DNA of 64,000 nucleotides from Amphibalanus amphitrite (GCF_019059575.1 NW_024881623.1:124001-188000); one strand, 5' to 3'. Numbered from the stretch's first letter, positions 21,687 through 33,401 are shown. Notes: generated by a model from the sequence alone, not told the origin. Program-made: numbers and translations.

Positions 21687-22840
21687 TACAGGGTGGGGCA
21701 GCATAATCGGGAATAAATATGAAACGGGATTATTTGGTCATGAATTTAAAAATATAGCTCCAAGCACTATTTTAACAACATCCCATCAATCGGTCACCTT
21801 TTACCTATCCCTCATCCTATTTGACCGCCCTTCGCGTCGATGACCTTCTCAAGGCGGGTCCAAAAGCACGCGCATGCACGTGCAGCCTCCTGCTTGTCCA
21901 TGATCGCCCATCAGCTTCGTACCTTGCACTGAAGACCGTTTTTACTGATGATAAGTTGTTCATTAAACTTCTACCAAAAAACGCTCCATATAAAGAATTT
22001 GGTCGGATTTAAATCGGCGGAGTTGAAGGACCAGAAGTTTTTGGTTCATCTCAGGTGGAGGTGCCCTACACAATAACATGTCGTCCTCACTGCAGTACCA
22101 GCACGGACAGAGTCCTCGTAAGACGTGATCTGGACCGTCAGTGATCCTCTCTTCCGACGACTCCACGTGAGTCTGCCAGAGTGTGGATGTATTTACCAGA
22201 GGTGCTCGTTTTATCCGGGCTCGATGAAGTAGGGTGCACCACGTGCACCTCCCTTGAAGACCACCCATAGGTCCATCACCTCAACAGGATGTTTACTTTG
22301 CATGACCGCTGCAATATTCTCGATACAATCCCCTATATGGCATGCCATTCTTTTTTATCGTATTCCAGTCGGTGATAAGATTTTTGGTCGCTGAAGTTTT
22401 GAACATTGTTTCTTTTTAATATGCTCAAGAGCTTCTTCCTTATATTCAAGTGAGTCATCTTGTATGTCCTCTGCTAAGAGTTATTTTACGACGATTACGT
22501 TAACTTTTTGTCCTAAGTATCCCCACACAATCCTTATCGTCCGTGATAACACGTTGACCTGTCCAGCAACCTTTACGTGGAATGGCATTGTTTTAAACAA
22601 AATGTTCTTGTTTTACTCGTTTAACATTAGTGTCTATGGGCGCGCGCAAAGCACTTGGAGCACCGTCGAACTATTTTGCTGCTCTTTTCCAGGAAGTTGC
22701 ATGCTCATGGATGTAGTCATGTCAGATGATGCACAACTTTTGGGCGTTTCATTGCCATGATATAATTTATCAAAATAATGCCATGCCTACTCATGACCAG
22801 AGCCCAAAAAGCATTCCCGATTATGCTGCCCCACCCTGTA
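21687..22840 (-). mobile_element. Tc1/mariner element with perfect 26-bp TIRs and TA target duplication
   Basis: The left end CAGGGTGGGGCAGCATAATC followed by GGGAAT (21,689-21,714) is exactly inverted at the right end (22,813-22,838). TA dinucleotides flank both ends (21,687-21,688; 22,839-22,840), the hallmark of Tc1/mariner insertion. The 1,150-bp length is that of a nearly full mariner, and decayed transposase segments are readable on the minus strand. Perfect TIRs with a broken ORF suggest a copy moved in trans or gene-converted ends. Confidence 0.9.
21812..22740 (-). pseudogene. Mariner-like transposase pseudogene
   Basis: Reading the minus strand gives separated fragments of a DDE transposase in family order. 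First comes a segment containing YKEEALEHIKKKQ, then GAPYFIEPG (the conserved IEPGxKVN region), then the catalytic box as FNSADLNPTKFFIW (family form PPNSPDLNPxDYFxW), and last the C-terminus CFWTRLEKVIDAKGGQIG with a stop at 21,812-21,814. In-frame stops (after IEPG and after WSVFW) and apparent frame changes break it, so it cannot encode a working enzyme. The third catalytic Asp is preserved in SADLNP; the others cannot be assigned. Confidence 0.75.
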
Positions 22841-22854
22841 GAGGTTAGGCGGCG

Positions 22855-23015
22855 GAATGGCCAGCCTTAGGAACAGTGAGACCGAACGGTTAGCTAAAGA
22901 CTTTCTGGAATTACGTGGTCCAGTGAGGGTAGATGGCTATTGTCCAGCCTTAGGGACAGTGCATGATCGGACGGTTAGACGGAGACTGTCAGGAAGCCAC
23001 GTGGTCCGTTCTCAG
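22855..23015. repeat. Tandem duplication, ~82-bp period
   Basis: CCAGCCTTAGG-ACAGTG...GACGGTTAG...GACTTTCTGGAA.. ACGTGGTCC occurs twice, near 22,860 and 22,943, with scattered substitutions. It begins right outside the mariner element. Confidence 0.6.
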
Positions 23016-23559
23016 ATATTATTGGTGACCTGGCAGTCAGTCTCAATAAACTCTGTGACCAGTCAGCCAGTCTGCGAAAGTGGGCGATCGGTCTGCCAGT
23101 TTAGGAAGAGTGTAGGCAGCAGCTGATGCAGACCCAATCCTATTTCTGCTGATGATCGCAGCTAATGATCCGGTCGAAATAGAGTCCGGATTAACCATTT
23201 CGCTGCCGGAGAGTACAATGGATGGTGAGGGGATCGGAACTTTGAAAGGCTGCCCGAAATAGGCTGGTCCAGATTGGCCTGCAGGTTTATGTAAATTTTA
23301 TGGATTCTGACCATATGATTGGATGAGCTACCTTTTGATGTACAATTGGCGTGACGGAGATCATATTATTGCACATTTTTCGTAATAAAATGTCTCTTCA
23401 GTTTCATGAAGCAACTATGAAATACCGGGCAGATCTATCTCTTTTCTGAATCATACGACGTACCTACATGGACTGTAATTGCACGTAATTTGTGTTCGCA
23501 TGGTCTCTATTGAAGCGTGCATTTGCATTCAGCATTTTTCATTCCCAGTGATGTGATCC

Positions 23560-24010
23560 GTTATCGTTACCTGCCGGCATTGCGGCGTCTGCCGCCATAC
23601 AGGGCGATCGATGCAGCACACCTGTTTCGTCAATCGTCGGTGTCTGTCGATGGTTGTTGGCCTGTGGTGCCCTGTTCGTGCTGACCAAGCAGCACAGGTG
23701 CCGATGCCTGACTGCCTCCGTGGTAGATGCCCTGCTTCATGTCTTATCCCCATAGTTGCCGGTAGGTACCTGTTTAGTGGTTATCCATGGCATATGCTCC
23801 GTAGTCCGTGTCGTGTCTCACAAGCCAGCACAGATGCTAATACTTAGCTACGTCTGTGGTGTATGCCCCGTGTCGTGTCTTACCAGCGAGCACAGGTGTG
23901 TCCACTTAGCTGCCTAAATGGTTGAAGTCATATCTTACCATATCTTACCAGCCATTCCAGGTGTCCGGATCCAGCCGCCTCCGTGGCTTACTCTGCTGCC
24001 CTCCCGAGTA
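23560..24010. repeat. Degenerate tandem repeat, ~75-bp units
   Basis: Variants of GTCGTGTCTTACCAGCGAGC and CACAGGTGT, then CTTAGCTGCCT, recur four to five times with changing spacing. No coding sense is apparent. Confidence 0.5.
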
Positions 24011-25412
24011 GAAACGTGCACTGATGCTGTAGATAACAGGTGTTGTGACTTGTGAGTGTTAGTAATTAGAGCCATATTTTCGTTAACTTGTGGCCAATAT
24101 GTTCATTGTTAATTTTCAGTTTTATATTTTTTCGTTATTTTTTCGTTTTTCGTATATTTTCTCATTCAACTTGCGCATTCATAGTAACTAAAGCATTCGG
24201 CTTTTATCACAACATTCGAGAAACTTTGTTATTGAATTTGGACGTAAGTCTATCGCATTATCGTGCATGGTTCGTGCTCCTTTCGTAGAAAGCAGGATTC
24301 AGGCTGCCATTGCGAAACTGACTGCGATGAAGTTCACACTTCAGTGCAAAGTACAGAAACTGCTGAGAGTGTCGCCAAGTTTTGTTCCGACTTACTCAAG
24401 AATCAAACAGTTTCGACGATGGCGCATTCTTAATTGGAAAACGTCGGTAGGTACTCGACGACTGGTTACCTAAGCTGCCATAGGAGGAAAGCTCACACTG
24501 CTATTCTCATTCGTGGGGGCTCTCGATCGTTTGTGCGAATGATTCTTATTTCTTTGGTTCGTGATGACTGGTTGCAGATGGCGGTAGCGTTGCCGACTGA
24601 TGGGCTGACGCAGGTGTATGCCGAGTTTGCGTGCGGCGGTGGCGTCTGATCGATTGACCTAGGGTAGCGCGCCGACCTCGTGCCAGTCGGATGGCCCGAC
24701 TATATGGGGGATTTGGGCTTATGTTTGACCCGAGCCATCAACGAGCTGTTTGTGAGTTGTATCACTTTCCGTGGCTCCGCGGGTTCCTGACTAGCAACTC
24801 GTATCGTTGAGGTATGCGGACTCCTTAGACCGCTGTATGTGGCACATTGAACCGCTGTATGTGGCACCTTTTACGCAACTTCTTGTCCAAAACTATTCTA
24901 ATCAGCGGAGGCCGCTGCCAATGCGCTGGCTCTCGGGCTAAGGCGTTTCCTCTACCCGCCGGCATTGAGGATGGTCTCCCGGTCTCGAAGACTAACGGAG
25001 CAAATGTGACGCCATTCGACCGATATTGGACCAGACCGGCTGATTGTAACGTAACGGTCAGATCCCTCTCCTCGCCCGCTCCGCCCTCACACGTCACACC
25101 TCCGCAGTCCGCACCGGTTCCGCCTCATTTCGACTGCGATCCGTGAGTGATGTAACCCGCAGGCGGCCGAAATTGCAGCCCGGATGAATTCTGCATACCG
25201 GATTTTGTAACTCCGCCGTATCATTCTGCACGTATGAATATCCTGAACAGGTTCCTTTTGTATCCATTTTTAGCTTATATGAAAATTGAAAGTTCTATCT
25301 TCCATTGAATTCCTGCTATGCTATCTTATCTAACATCATATCTTATTGCAGCTTATATTTAGAAGCATACATGCTCCTTCTGTCAAACAAGTCCAGCTAC
25401 GTGCATTTTTAT

Positions 25413-25620
25413 ACGAATACTGCATGGGGGAGCGGGCAATAGCAAAAAATATTGCCCGATGTGACGTCACTGTCGCCCGAGGGTGAAGACCGAAACAAGT
25501 GCTATTGCCCGAGGCGAAGCCGAGGGCAATAGCACTTGTGGAGGTCTTCACCCGAGGGCGACAGTGACGTTACAGAGGGCAATATTTTTGCTATTGCCCG
25601 CTCCCCCATGCAGTATTCGT
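25413..25620. mobile_element. 208-bp foldback palindrome
   Basis: ACGAATACTGCATGGGGGAG at 25,413 is the exact inverse of the end at 25,601-25,620. Inside, GCGGGCAATAGC, then TGACGTCACTGTCGCCC and GTGAAGACC, pair with their inverses down to a short centre around GAGGCGAAGCCGAGGG (about 25,510-25,525). Nearly the whole length is self-complementary. A related terminus, GCCGGGCAATAGTAAAAAAT, appears at 26,293, beyond the adjacent ORF, so the palindrome may be one end of a larger element. Confidence 0.88.
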
Positions 25621-25753
25621 TTTATTACATGGCCAACTCTCGGAATCTTTACTTAGTACCTACTCATTCATCCCGTAATAAAAAAATATCCAAACACAAA
25701 TATCATGGTACAATTGAATGTATTGGATATACAATCATAGCCACGTCACATGT

Positions 25754-26089
25754 CTACGGCACACACTTAGTTGTTTTCTGTTTTCTGTTTTCTGTTTCTG
25801 TTTTCTGTTTCACGCCGTACTTGAGAGTGTGGAGACTCTTCGATTTGTAGCGTTCGCCGTCCTTGCGTTTTACAGTAATGAAGAACTCCTTCACAGCGTT
25901 GTCCAGGACATCGTTGCTGTGCATGCAGCTTTCAACAGATATGCCTTTTACTTGCAAGAACTCAATGAAGACGTCTTCTGCTGATTTAATCACCTTTTTA
26001 GTGCCCTGAGCCCTGCGCGATGAAAATAGCTCATCCAATTCATGCGGCTCCAACAAATTAAATCGGGGCATTTGAACGGACATGTTCAA
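25754..26089 (-). pseudogene. Crypton/KIAA1958-like N-terminal domain fragment
   Basis: The 111-codon frame starts with ATG and contains the order TKKVIKSAEDVFIEFLQ, then LDNAVKEFFITVKRKDGERY, then SLHTLKYGV. This corresponds to the TxxAxxxFxxW, LxxFLxxVRKKDGxxY and TLxxLxxGL pattern of the N-terminal domain shared by Crypton-derived tyrosine recombinases and KIAA1958/ZMYM-type proteins. It runs out into a low-complexity (TTTTCTG)n stretch, and no catalytic R..HxxR/Y region follows. It is probably a relic of a Crypton or related element next to the foldback at 25.4 kb. The family call rests on a remembered pattern, not an alignment. Confidence 0.5.
25768..25812. repeat. (TTTTCTG)n short tandem repeat
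   Basis: GTTTTCTGTTTTCTGTTTTC and its continuation give about five imperfect 7-mers. It forms the low-complexity tail of the neighbouring minus-strand frame. Confidence 0.85.
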
Positions 26090-26109
26090 ATGACGGCCCA
26101 GTTCTAGAT

Positions 26110-27122
26110 GACTTGACTAGCCAATCACGAAATCAAACTGAACAGTCTGAGAAAACGACGATAAAATTACGACATTTGAATTTTTGTTCAAACACCACTG
26201 CGCGAGCAACTTACTATTGACCGTTGACATGGCAACCGCTTCTCACCTTCAGAAAGGTCAGTAACCTGACACTGAAAGGTCAGTAACCTGATGCCGGGCA
26301 ATAGTAAAAAATATCTCATGCCAAATTAACACAGGAGCCATGTAATAATACACATTATTCAATTGTGCTTGGGATTAGGTATATTGCATCATTCATTTTA
26401 GCTTCCATTTTCATTGTTTTTATTTAGGTATTATAAACGCTACAGGACTACAGGAGGGTGTGCTAGCACAACTACGATTGGCTATTTTTAAATTTCTCTT
26501 TTTCTCATTTTTCATATCACGGATTCCATCAGCCCTTATAACTAACGCGTCCTGCCTTCGAGAGCGCCATCAGGGCCTACTTGTAACGCTTCTGATCGCG
26601 CCGCCGCACACTGGTCGGAAACCCTCCAGCGAGAGGCCAGCGGCCTTTCCGCAAAAGTTTTTTGCTTGTTATTCCACAACTAGTGAAGCAAACTTCATAA
26701 AACTTTGCATACCTTCTCTGTCATATGTAATCTATCATTTGGATGTCAAGCACTAAATATATGACATGAATCTGTTAAGTTATGACGTCATAATTGAGTA
26801 TAATACAGGATCTAGCACCACTTTAGGTCAACAAGGGAAATTGGGAGCTGCTATTCGGGCACCGGGAATGGTTTCTTGCACTCCTTGCAAGGTCCAGTGC
26901 TTGACTTAAGCATTGTTGACTTTGCGTGACGTCATTTATGACGTCACTAAGGCCATGTAAGTTTTTCGTCAATAACTCCTGATCAGATGGAGCTAGAGAG
27001 TGGGGAAAGCCACCATTGGACTCAGGAAGACCTGCCGAATCGAATGATATGCGATATAACCTCCTTCAACCATTTTCGTGACCTGAGGAGCTCCGACCTG
27101 ACCTTGACCCGAGGTTAACACC
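26110..27122. other. Intronic stretch with AGGTCA-rich relic
   Basis: AAGGTCAGTAACCTGA is repeated at about 26,255 and 26,276. The stretch 26,780-27,122 has TGACGTCA words, the recurrent phrase TCGAATGATATGCGATATAA and TGACCTTGACC runs, and resembles the interior of the TTAA-flanked family. The rest shows nothing I recognise. Confidence 0.4.
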
Positions 27123-28021
27123 TTAACCCTCGCCGGCACAGGGGGGGTGATGCAACCCCCCTAAGGTTTTTCGCGAATAACTCGCGTAAAAAGCGGCCGA
27201 TCGCGACGAAACTTTCAGTACCCTCGCATTGATCAATTTTACACGTTCCCTGAAAATTTCATGACCCTGACCCCAATGACCTTTGACCTGTGACCTCTTT
27301 TCCGTGACCATGTTTGGCCGAAATCGCGATTCGGCGTATGTCGGCTCGCATTAGCCGCGCGTTTGCAAGCTTTTCGTGGTTTCAAACGTTCGAACATGTG
27401 ATTTGCTGTTGCTCCCATACATAAGGGTGGGTGTCAAGGTCACCTGAAGGTCAGGTCAGGTCATTGACCTTTGGTGACCTCGGGTGACCTCGGTTCACTT
27501 TTTCGAGTTTTACATGTTTCTAGGCTAGTTTTTGGAGCGGAATTCGAATTTAGCAACCATTTGAACATTTACGAAGTAGTTTTGGTGCCTTCGTAACATG
27601 TTACGAAGCTGTCAGAGGCGGTTGACACGTATTACGAATACCCGTCACAACCCCTACCGGTTGACCTGACCTGACCTGACCCGACCTGGTCTAAATGCTT
27701 AAAAACATCATCTCTGATCAAAACTAACACGATATTCGTGATCAGCACCCCGGAAAACCACATAGCAGCCACACTTTACGACTTTCTTACAGGTCCCGAT
27801 TTTCCCGGTTTTCGGGTCATTGACCTGACCTGGAAGGTCAACCGATCACCTAGGACCTTAAAATTGGGTGTCATCGGCTTCGTCTCGTGACGGGCAACAC
27901 GCTCGTTTTTTCCGCGAAGCTCTAGCTCGATCAGGGGCCAAACGCGAGGGGGGTCGTACCAACCCCCCCCCCCCCTTGTGCCGTCGAAGGACGCAAAATG
28001 GCCTGTGCCGACGAGGGTTAA
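27123..28021. mobile_element. TTAA-flanked non-coding element (piggyBac-type ends), AGGTCA-rich
   Basis: TTAA (27,123-27,126) precedes CCCTCGCCGGCACAGGGGGG, and the inverted right end CCCTCGTCGGCACA is followed by TTAA (28,018-28,021). CCC...GGG ends at a TTAA duplication are the hallmark of piggyBac insertions; Kolobok elements also use TTAA. The interior (891 bp) has no ORF but contains TTTTTCGCGAATAACTCGCG near the left end, the phrase AACTTTCAGTACCCTC, and many TGACCT words (for example 27,430-27,490 and 27,660-27,690). Confidence 0.8.
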
Positions 28022-28633
28022 GTTGACTTCACCCGAACACCAAGTATAGCATTCAACGCGCCTGAGCTAGACAAACACGATTATGCCAAAATCGCGGCAG
28101 TGCGACCATTTTTGGCAAAGTAATTAACCTAAAACCGAGCCCGTGCCTTGTGGCAGGCGCGGATACAAGGGGGGGCATGGCCCCTCCCTTGGCCGATTTT
28201 TTTCAAAAATAGAATAAAAAGTTAAAAAGCTGAAAAGGGGGCCTCCTGAAAATAAAGTGGCTATTCATGTTGAGATGTTGCCTGAACAGCTAGATAAGTT
28301 CAATAGACGCAGTTTTTGGGGGGGGGGGGGGGCAACAAGTGGGAAGATGGGGCCTCCAACAGGTGGGATTATGGGGGCCTCCTGGTTTCTAATGGCCCCT
28401 CCCTTGGAGATTTTCTGGATCCGCCCCTGCCTTGTGGCACTTACCTGACCTAAGAGGTCACTGGCTGACCTAAGACCTTAAAATCGGGTAGTACCTAATT
28501 TTTGCGTCTTATAACGGCACACAAGCCTGTTTTTTTCCGCGAGGCTCTAGCTCAATTAGAGGCGAAACGGCGAGGGAGTTGTACCAGCCCTCCCCGGTCA
28601 ATGTAGAAAACCAATCGGTCCGGCCAGGGTTAA
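28022..28633. mobile_element. Right-end fragment of the same TTAA family, interrupted by a hAT MITE
   Basis: The stretch 28,441-28,633 is homologous to 27,836-28,021: CCTAAGACCTTAAAATCGGG, TTTTTTCCGCGAGGCTCTAG, GGCGAAACGGCGAGGGAGTT and the end CGGCCAGGG|TTAA. I cannot find its left terminus. A 276-bp MITE splits it at 28,154-28,429. Confidence 0.65.
28146..28437. mobile_element. 276-bp hAT-type MITE with 8-bp target duplication
   Basis: CCTTGTGG flanks the element at 28,146-28,153 and 28,430-28,437. The left end is CAGGCGCGGATACAAGGG and the inverted right end is CAGGGGCGGATCCAG. Starting CAG, an 8-bp duplication and no ORF together fit a non-autonomous hAT element. The interior has a G-run of 14 or more bases and GGCCCCTCCCTTGG on one side facing CAAGGGGGGGCATGGCCCC on the other. 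Confidence 0.85.
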
Positions 28634-31340
28634 ATACCGGAATTGTGATCTAATGTAAAAAGACGGCCCAAGGTAACCCGACGTCAGTGACAGGTGTCCT
28701 ATATTTGCAGCGTCTTATATTCACGAAGGTTTCAATTTCCACTTTCTTCAGCCGAGTGATGGTTGTCAATAGCAAGGCTCTCTAAATGCAAGCCGTAATC
28801 GCCACGCAATATGTGGAAGGCTTTTGATGTCAATACATACATAAGTGCATACATAAAACGCGCTTTTCACAAAATTCATAAACTCAAGCGCATCTGTTTT
28901 TAATGACCAGTCAACTACGCATGGATGCGTGCAGGCCACACAGGTCAGCGACAGCGTAAGCCGGGCGCGGCGGCCGAGCCGAAACTGGGGCGGGGCGGGC
29001 GGTAGTTGGGTAGGAAGAGCGGCTCCTGCAAATTTTGCGCAAATATGCGCAATTAGCTTTTATGTTGCCCTGGTGTAAATTCAAATCCTACTTCATCTCA
29101 CAAAAAATCAGAGTGGAACTAGATGGGACTACCTGTTGTTTCCTTACCTAAACTTTGCAGTTATATTCCAGAATCACTGTAGGAGAGCCTTCATAAAAAA
29201 GCTATAGTACATCTTAGTTAGGGAAAAAGTATGCCAAAAATTTTGCACTGACCAGTCGGCAACTTCATAACGAACATTTTGATGCATAATATGTGGGATT
29301 TCAATTTGGTGTCTATCAGCAATAAGACTCTGAATATCCGGCTCAAGAAACCTCTTGCTCCGCGTCAGTTTCCGAGTTCTGGGATACCCCATCTTCGGGG
29401 GCTGATTGCAGCTATTTTTGGTCACCCGGATTAGTTTTTTTGGCCTAAGTATAATAATTTGATCAATTTCAAATCGATCTATATAAAAAATAATCCGAAA
29501 CTCCGGAATCGCCCGTGGCCTCTCGTGAGGGCGTTTCCGACCAGTGTGCGCCGTGCCGGTCTCACCACCAGCAATAATTCCGCCGCTGCGGCGGTCGGAG
29601 GCGGGCAGAGTTTTGTGAGCGTCCTCCGAGCTCCTCCAATCGGGCTCCCACCCCAGCGGGCGGCTGGGTGTGTGGGAACGCGGACCGGGACCCGACCGGC
29701 TGCCTCTCTCGGACGTATAACGGGAGTTTGGCCGCCGGGGAGGAGGCGATGCTGTGGATCCTCTAGGCCGGCGCTGCTGCGCGGAGATGCGGGAATGATT
29801 GTGGTTGTGGGGGTGGGGTGGCTGTAACGGGGAGAGTGGTTGCTGTCGTACCCAGAGCATGCCGCACCGTGCCGGACGAGTCAATTTGGTGTGATCTCTG
29901 GTCTGCCACCAAGAGCGTTACTTACATACTACAGCCACTGTGTCAGGCTAGTCACTCTGTCTCTGTTGGTCGGCTCTGGTCTGTCGTCAAAAGCGTGGCT
30001 GCAGACCCTGTCAATTGCCATGCTATCCGAACGCCAGTCTGGCCCTATTGGTCTCTGGTCTGGCGTCAGGGGCACCTCTGCATGACCGCTTTCGTACCGT
30101 GCGCGCCGGCATCGCGTCATTCAGGCGTGCAGTCAGCACATGCATTCCGGCGCCGCCCGGTGCAGTGGCGGCGCTACACGCGCCTCGTTGCTGTGTGTAA
30201 TTGTATATGGCGTGCTTTATGCCGGCTGATGGGACATCAAAAGGCCGCTTAGCTGCAACATAACTTTGCCATGACTTATGCATTTTCCTTCGAATAACCT
30301 TGTTAGTTGTTACGCATCCAAGCAACTTTCACATAAAAGGAAGGGTAATGCCGTTTTAAGTAATAGATTCCACGCCATGTTTTATGCATCGGCCTCTTCT
30401 AATATCCTGGGAAACATGAAGCGATACGTCAATGTCACGTTCTTTTGGCGGTTTTGGCAGTGCCAGAATAACTTGATTGCCTGGTCCGTATTCATGACCA
30501 AGGCTCCCTCAGACCAACTTGCCGTTACGCCAGCCACGCTGAATATCCCGCCGCCGTTACATCGCCGTTATTGCCGGGCCTGAACTTCTGGATCGGGTCA
30601 AGGCTGCTAAGCAGCCCAGAGCCAAAGGCGTCTAGACTTGTTCCTGTCCCGGCCGCTTTATCAGTCATTCAGACAGTGACGACATCCGGCAATTCTCCGA
30701 GACTTGGTGTGAAATGCTGGATCGGTCATCTCATCCGCTGACTGTCTGCCCAGCGCCTGCCCAACGACTGCCTCAAGGCCACACAGCCGATGGTCTTGTA
30801 TCACTCCAGCACGTCCAAACTCATCCACGGAGCACCGATTCCGGCGCAAACCGATACAAACCGGTGGCGCAGTCTGGCGGGTCGTGACGCCCCGTCCGGC
30901 TGGAGACGTGCCGAGACGACCTGCTCTGCTGGGAGCACCCGGTCGGCCGCGGGTGAACGAACGGCACGACCGGTGACGTCATCGGATGGTCGGTGACGTC
31001 ACCGACTGCGGATACGGTCGGCTACCGCTCGTAAGCAGGTGGAAAAGGGCGGTAGCAATGTTTCATGCTCACTCTTCCATATCTTCCCTCTGTCTTCCCT
31101 GTCAACTGTCTGTTTAAACTCTTTCTGCAAAGAAATGGAATGCCAGTCAGGCACGTAGCTAGGATTTGGCCAAGGGAGGGGCGGAGGAATCCCGGGGGCC
31201 TCCTTTCTACAGAGGGCCTCCTCCCTAAAGGGGCCTCCTTTCTACAGACGGGGTTTCATGCCTACATAATTACATATACAACATAATGCATTCACTTTTG
31301 TTCAGCTTTCATATGGCCAGCGCACTGGTATGTTTCTTTA

Positions 31341-31364
31341 TTCTTACCGCTGCAGCGGTAAGAA
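31341..31364. repeat. 24-bp perfect palindrome
   Basis: TTCTTACCGCTGCAGCGGTA followed by AGAA reads the same on both strands. GTATGTTTC and GAAACATAC extend it imperfectly on each side. It lies inside the hAT-like element. Confidence 0.9.
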
Positions 31365-31540
31365 ACATACGCATATCACAAGTCTCCGAGTGGCATGGTA
31401 ACTGGAGAAAAAAAAAACTCGGGCGCCGGCGGCAGCGGCGGTGGCGGTCGAACTGCAGCAGGATGGGGAGGATCTGCGAAGGAATGGGTGGATACTGGAT
31501 GACGGTCAGAGTAACATTTGGTGTATTATCGTTCAAGCGC

Positions 31541-32600
31541 TTAACCGTATTCCGGGCGGGCTCTGAAAGACCCTGAATCGGGCGGGGGCCTTTTTGGCCC
31601 CCGTCAGAACTCGAAAAGCACGAATCGTAGCGACAAACGGCAACGGCGTTTGATAGTTCGTTTAACGACTTACAACTTTTGTAAACAACTTTTTTGGGTC
31701 AGGTCAATATTGAGGTCGCCAGAGGTCATAACAAATAACATGGTTTATAACGACCTACATAGATAGGTCAACTTCAAAATCTGACCTAGGAAAGTCACGC
31801 TGGGTATGTACCAATCGACGCGTCATGACCAGACGAACGGTTTGGTACACTAACAACTATTTAGCCCCATCATGTCGTGATTTATTGGCTAAAATCTGTT
31901 GATGACCTCACCTCACCTCAGATGATCCTTCCCGGTGCCCCTGTCAGTAAATGCCATCTGGGTGCTTACAGATTAGATAATCTGACGTAATTCGGAAAGA
32001 ATTGGGTGGTTTTGACTCGTTTTCTCGAAGCAGGACACAGTTCATTATATTTTCCAATAGGCTTGTCACGATCTTTACCTGACTGACGTCTGCAAGATTG
32101 AAACTATACGGTTATCAATTCTTTCTGTGTGAATGATGCCACGTTTACTTGCTGTAAGTAAAACATGGTTTCGTTAGTAAATTTTCCTAGGTCCAGGTGG
32201 TTTGCTTCATTTACGCCGTAGATGAAACAAACAATAGATGGATACTTTGGATAGGTGTATATATTAATTTCCCGGTCAAACAAATTATTACGAGTTGTGC
32301 GAAGCATGGCTATGGGAATATCACCGCGGTCTGATAAATGGTTCGGGTAATTGCATCCATCGTAAAAATACCAATACAGCCACAGGTATATATTACAGAA
32401 ATGGGCTGCTGTATTTATGCATTAACCCACGCCCTGCCGGGGGGTGTTAAACACCCCCCTGCAGTTTTCCGTGAATATCTCAAAAACGGCGGCGCGGCAC
32501 ACTTTATCCTACATCATTACTACATATGTTGTGAAAATTTCAGACCCTGGTCACTTAAGGTCAGGTCACCAGGTCAGGTCAAATGACCTCACTACATAAA
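31541..32600. repeat. Two left-end fragments of TTAA-family elements
   Basis: TTAACCGTATTCCGGGCGGG at 31,541 matches the left end of the 43.2-kb element, and the next 100 bases (AAGCACGAATCGTAGCGACA) also resemble it. TTAACCCACGCCCTGCCGGG at 32,422 starts a second copy, which runs into GTGAATATCTCAAAAACGGC and AGGTCA-rich sequence. I see no matching right ends. Confidence 0.6.
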
Positions 32601-32794
32601 AAGTTTCAATGTCTGCCAAAGCTATACAGTGTGACCAAACGCTTTGAAACTTTCAGAGATGAAAATGCACAAGAGCGACAAAATGCACAAAATGTATGTC
32701 TTGGAATTTTGATATCGATGACATAAAGTCAGGTCAATTTTGTAACCTAAAATTGAAAGTCGCCTTTTTAGACGGAAGTCATTATAAACACTCT

Positions 32795-33401
32795 AAAACA
32801 CTGAATTAGTAAAAAAGGAAGTGATGTAACGGTGCGGTTGTTTTTGATTCATTTGCAGACGTTTTTTAATGTGCAGGTAGGTGTACATAGACTAAACGAT
32901 AAAGCCGAAGAGTTTAGCACACTCTGGTGTGCTACGGCAAAAACCATTGGAGTGCTGTCTGGGCGATCGTGAAGAAGCGATCAATGAAGTGTCTGTACCA
33001 GTGGAAAACGATGTGCGCGAAACAAGCCCCCGCCCCTATGACCCATCCGGGCCAACCCGGGACTGGCCCCTACTGTGAGGGGCCGGTCGGCCGGCCGGGC
33101 GTGCGGAGCGCCGACCTAGACGGGTCGACGTTTCGCTCGCCCGGTCGGTGGTTAGGGGGCACCGCCCGGGGTTGCTTGCCGGGCGGTGCGGGCGGGGGCT
33201 GGCGGCCCGCCTGGAGCGCCGGGGAGGTAGACATCAGATCTCCCCGGCTGGGGAAGCATCCCCCAGCTCTCCCCAGGGCCGTGGACGGCACCGTCCCGGC
33301 CTGGCCAGGCGGGTCGCCGATGGTGACCACAACAATGTTTCATGCCGGTGTTTTTATGCGAATTATGTAAATAAAACTGTGGAAAAAAAAACACTGAATT
33401 A
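32795..33401 (+). mobile_element. Retroposed sequence with poly(A) tail and 14-bp target duplication
   Basis: AAAACACTGAATTA flanks the insert at 32,795-32,808 and 33,388-33,401. The insert (32,809-33,387) ends AATAAAACTGTGG followed by an A-run, so a polyadenylation signal lies directly before a poly(A) tail. These are the marks of LINE-mediated retroposition of a polyadenylated RNA. The body is GC-rich in its second half (33,010-33,320) and has a 147-codon frame (32,927-33,370) rich in Gly/Pro/Arg that I do not recognise. It may be a 5'-truncated processed pseudogene derived from an mRNA 3' region, or a SINE. Confidence 0.75.

Noticed and set aside
29174-29884. 236-codon minus-strand open frame
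   Set aside because: Long, but its first half is GC-driven Pro/Arg/Ser sequence and its second half has no domain or motif I know. There is no splice or polyadenylation context.
33150-33190. Hairpin GCACCGCCCGG...CCGGGCGGTGC as a structured RNA gene
   Set aside because: It is short, lies inside a GC-rich retroposed insert, and resembles no known RNA family.
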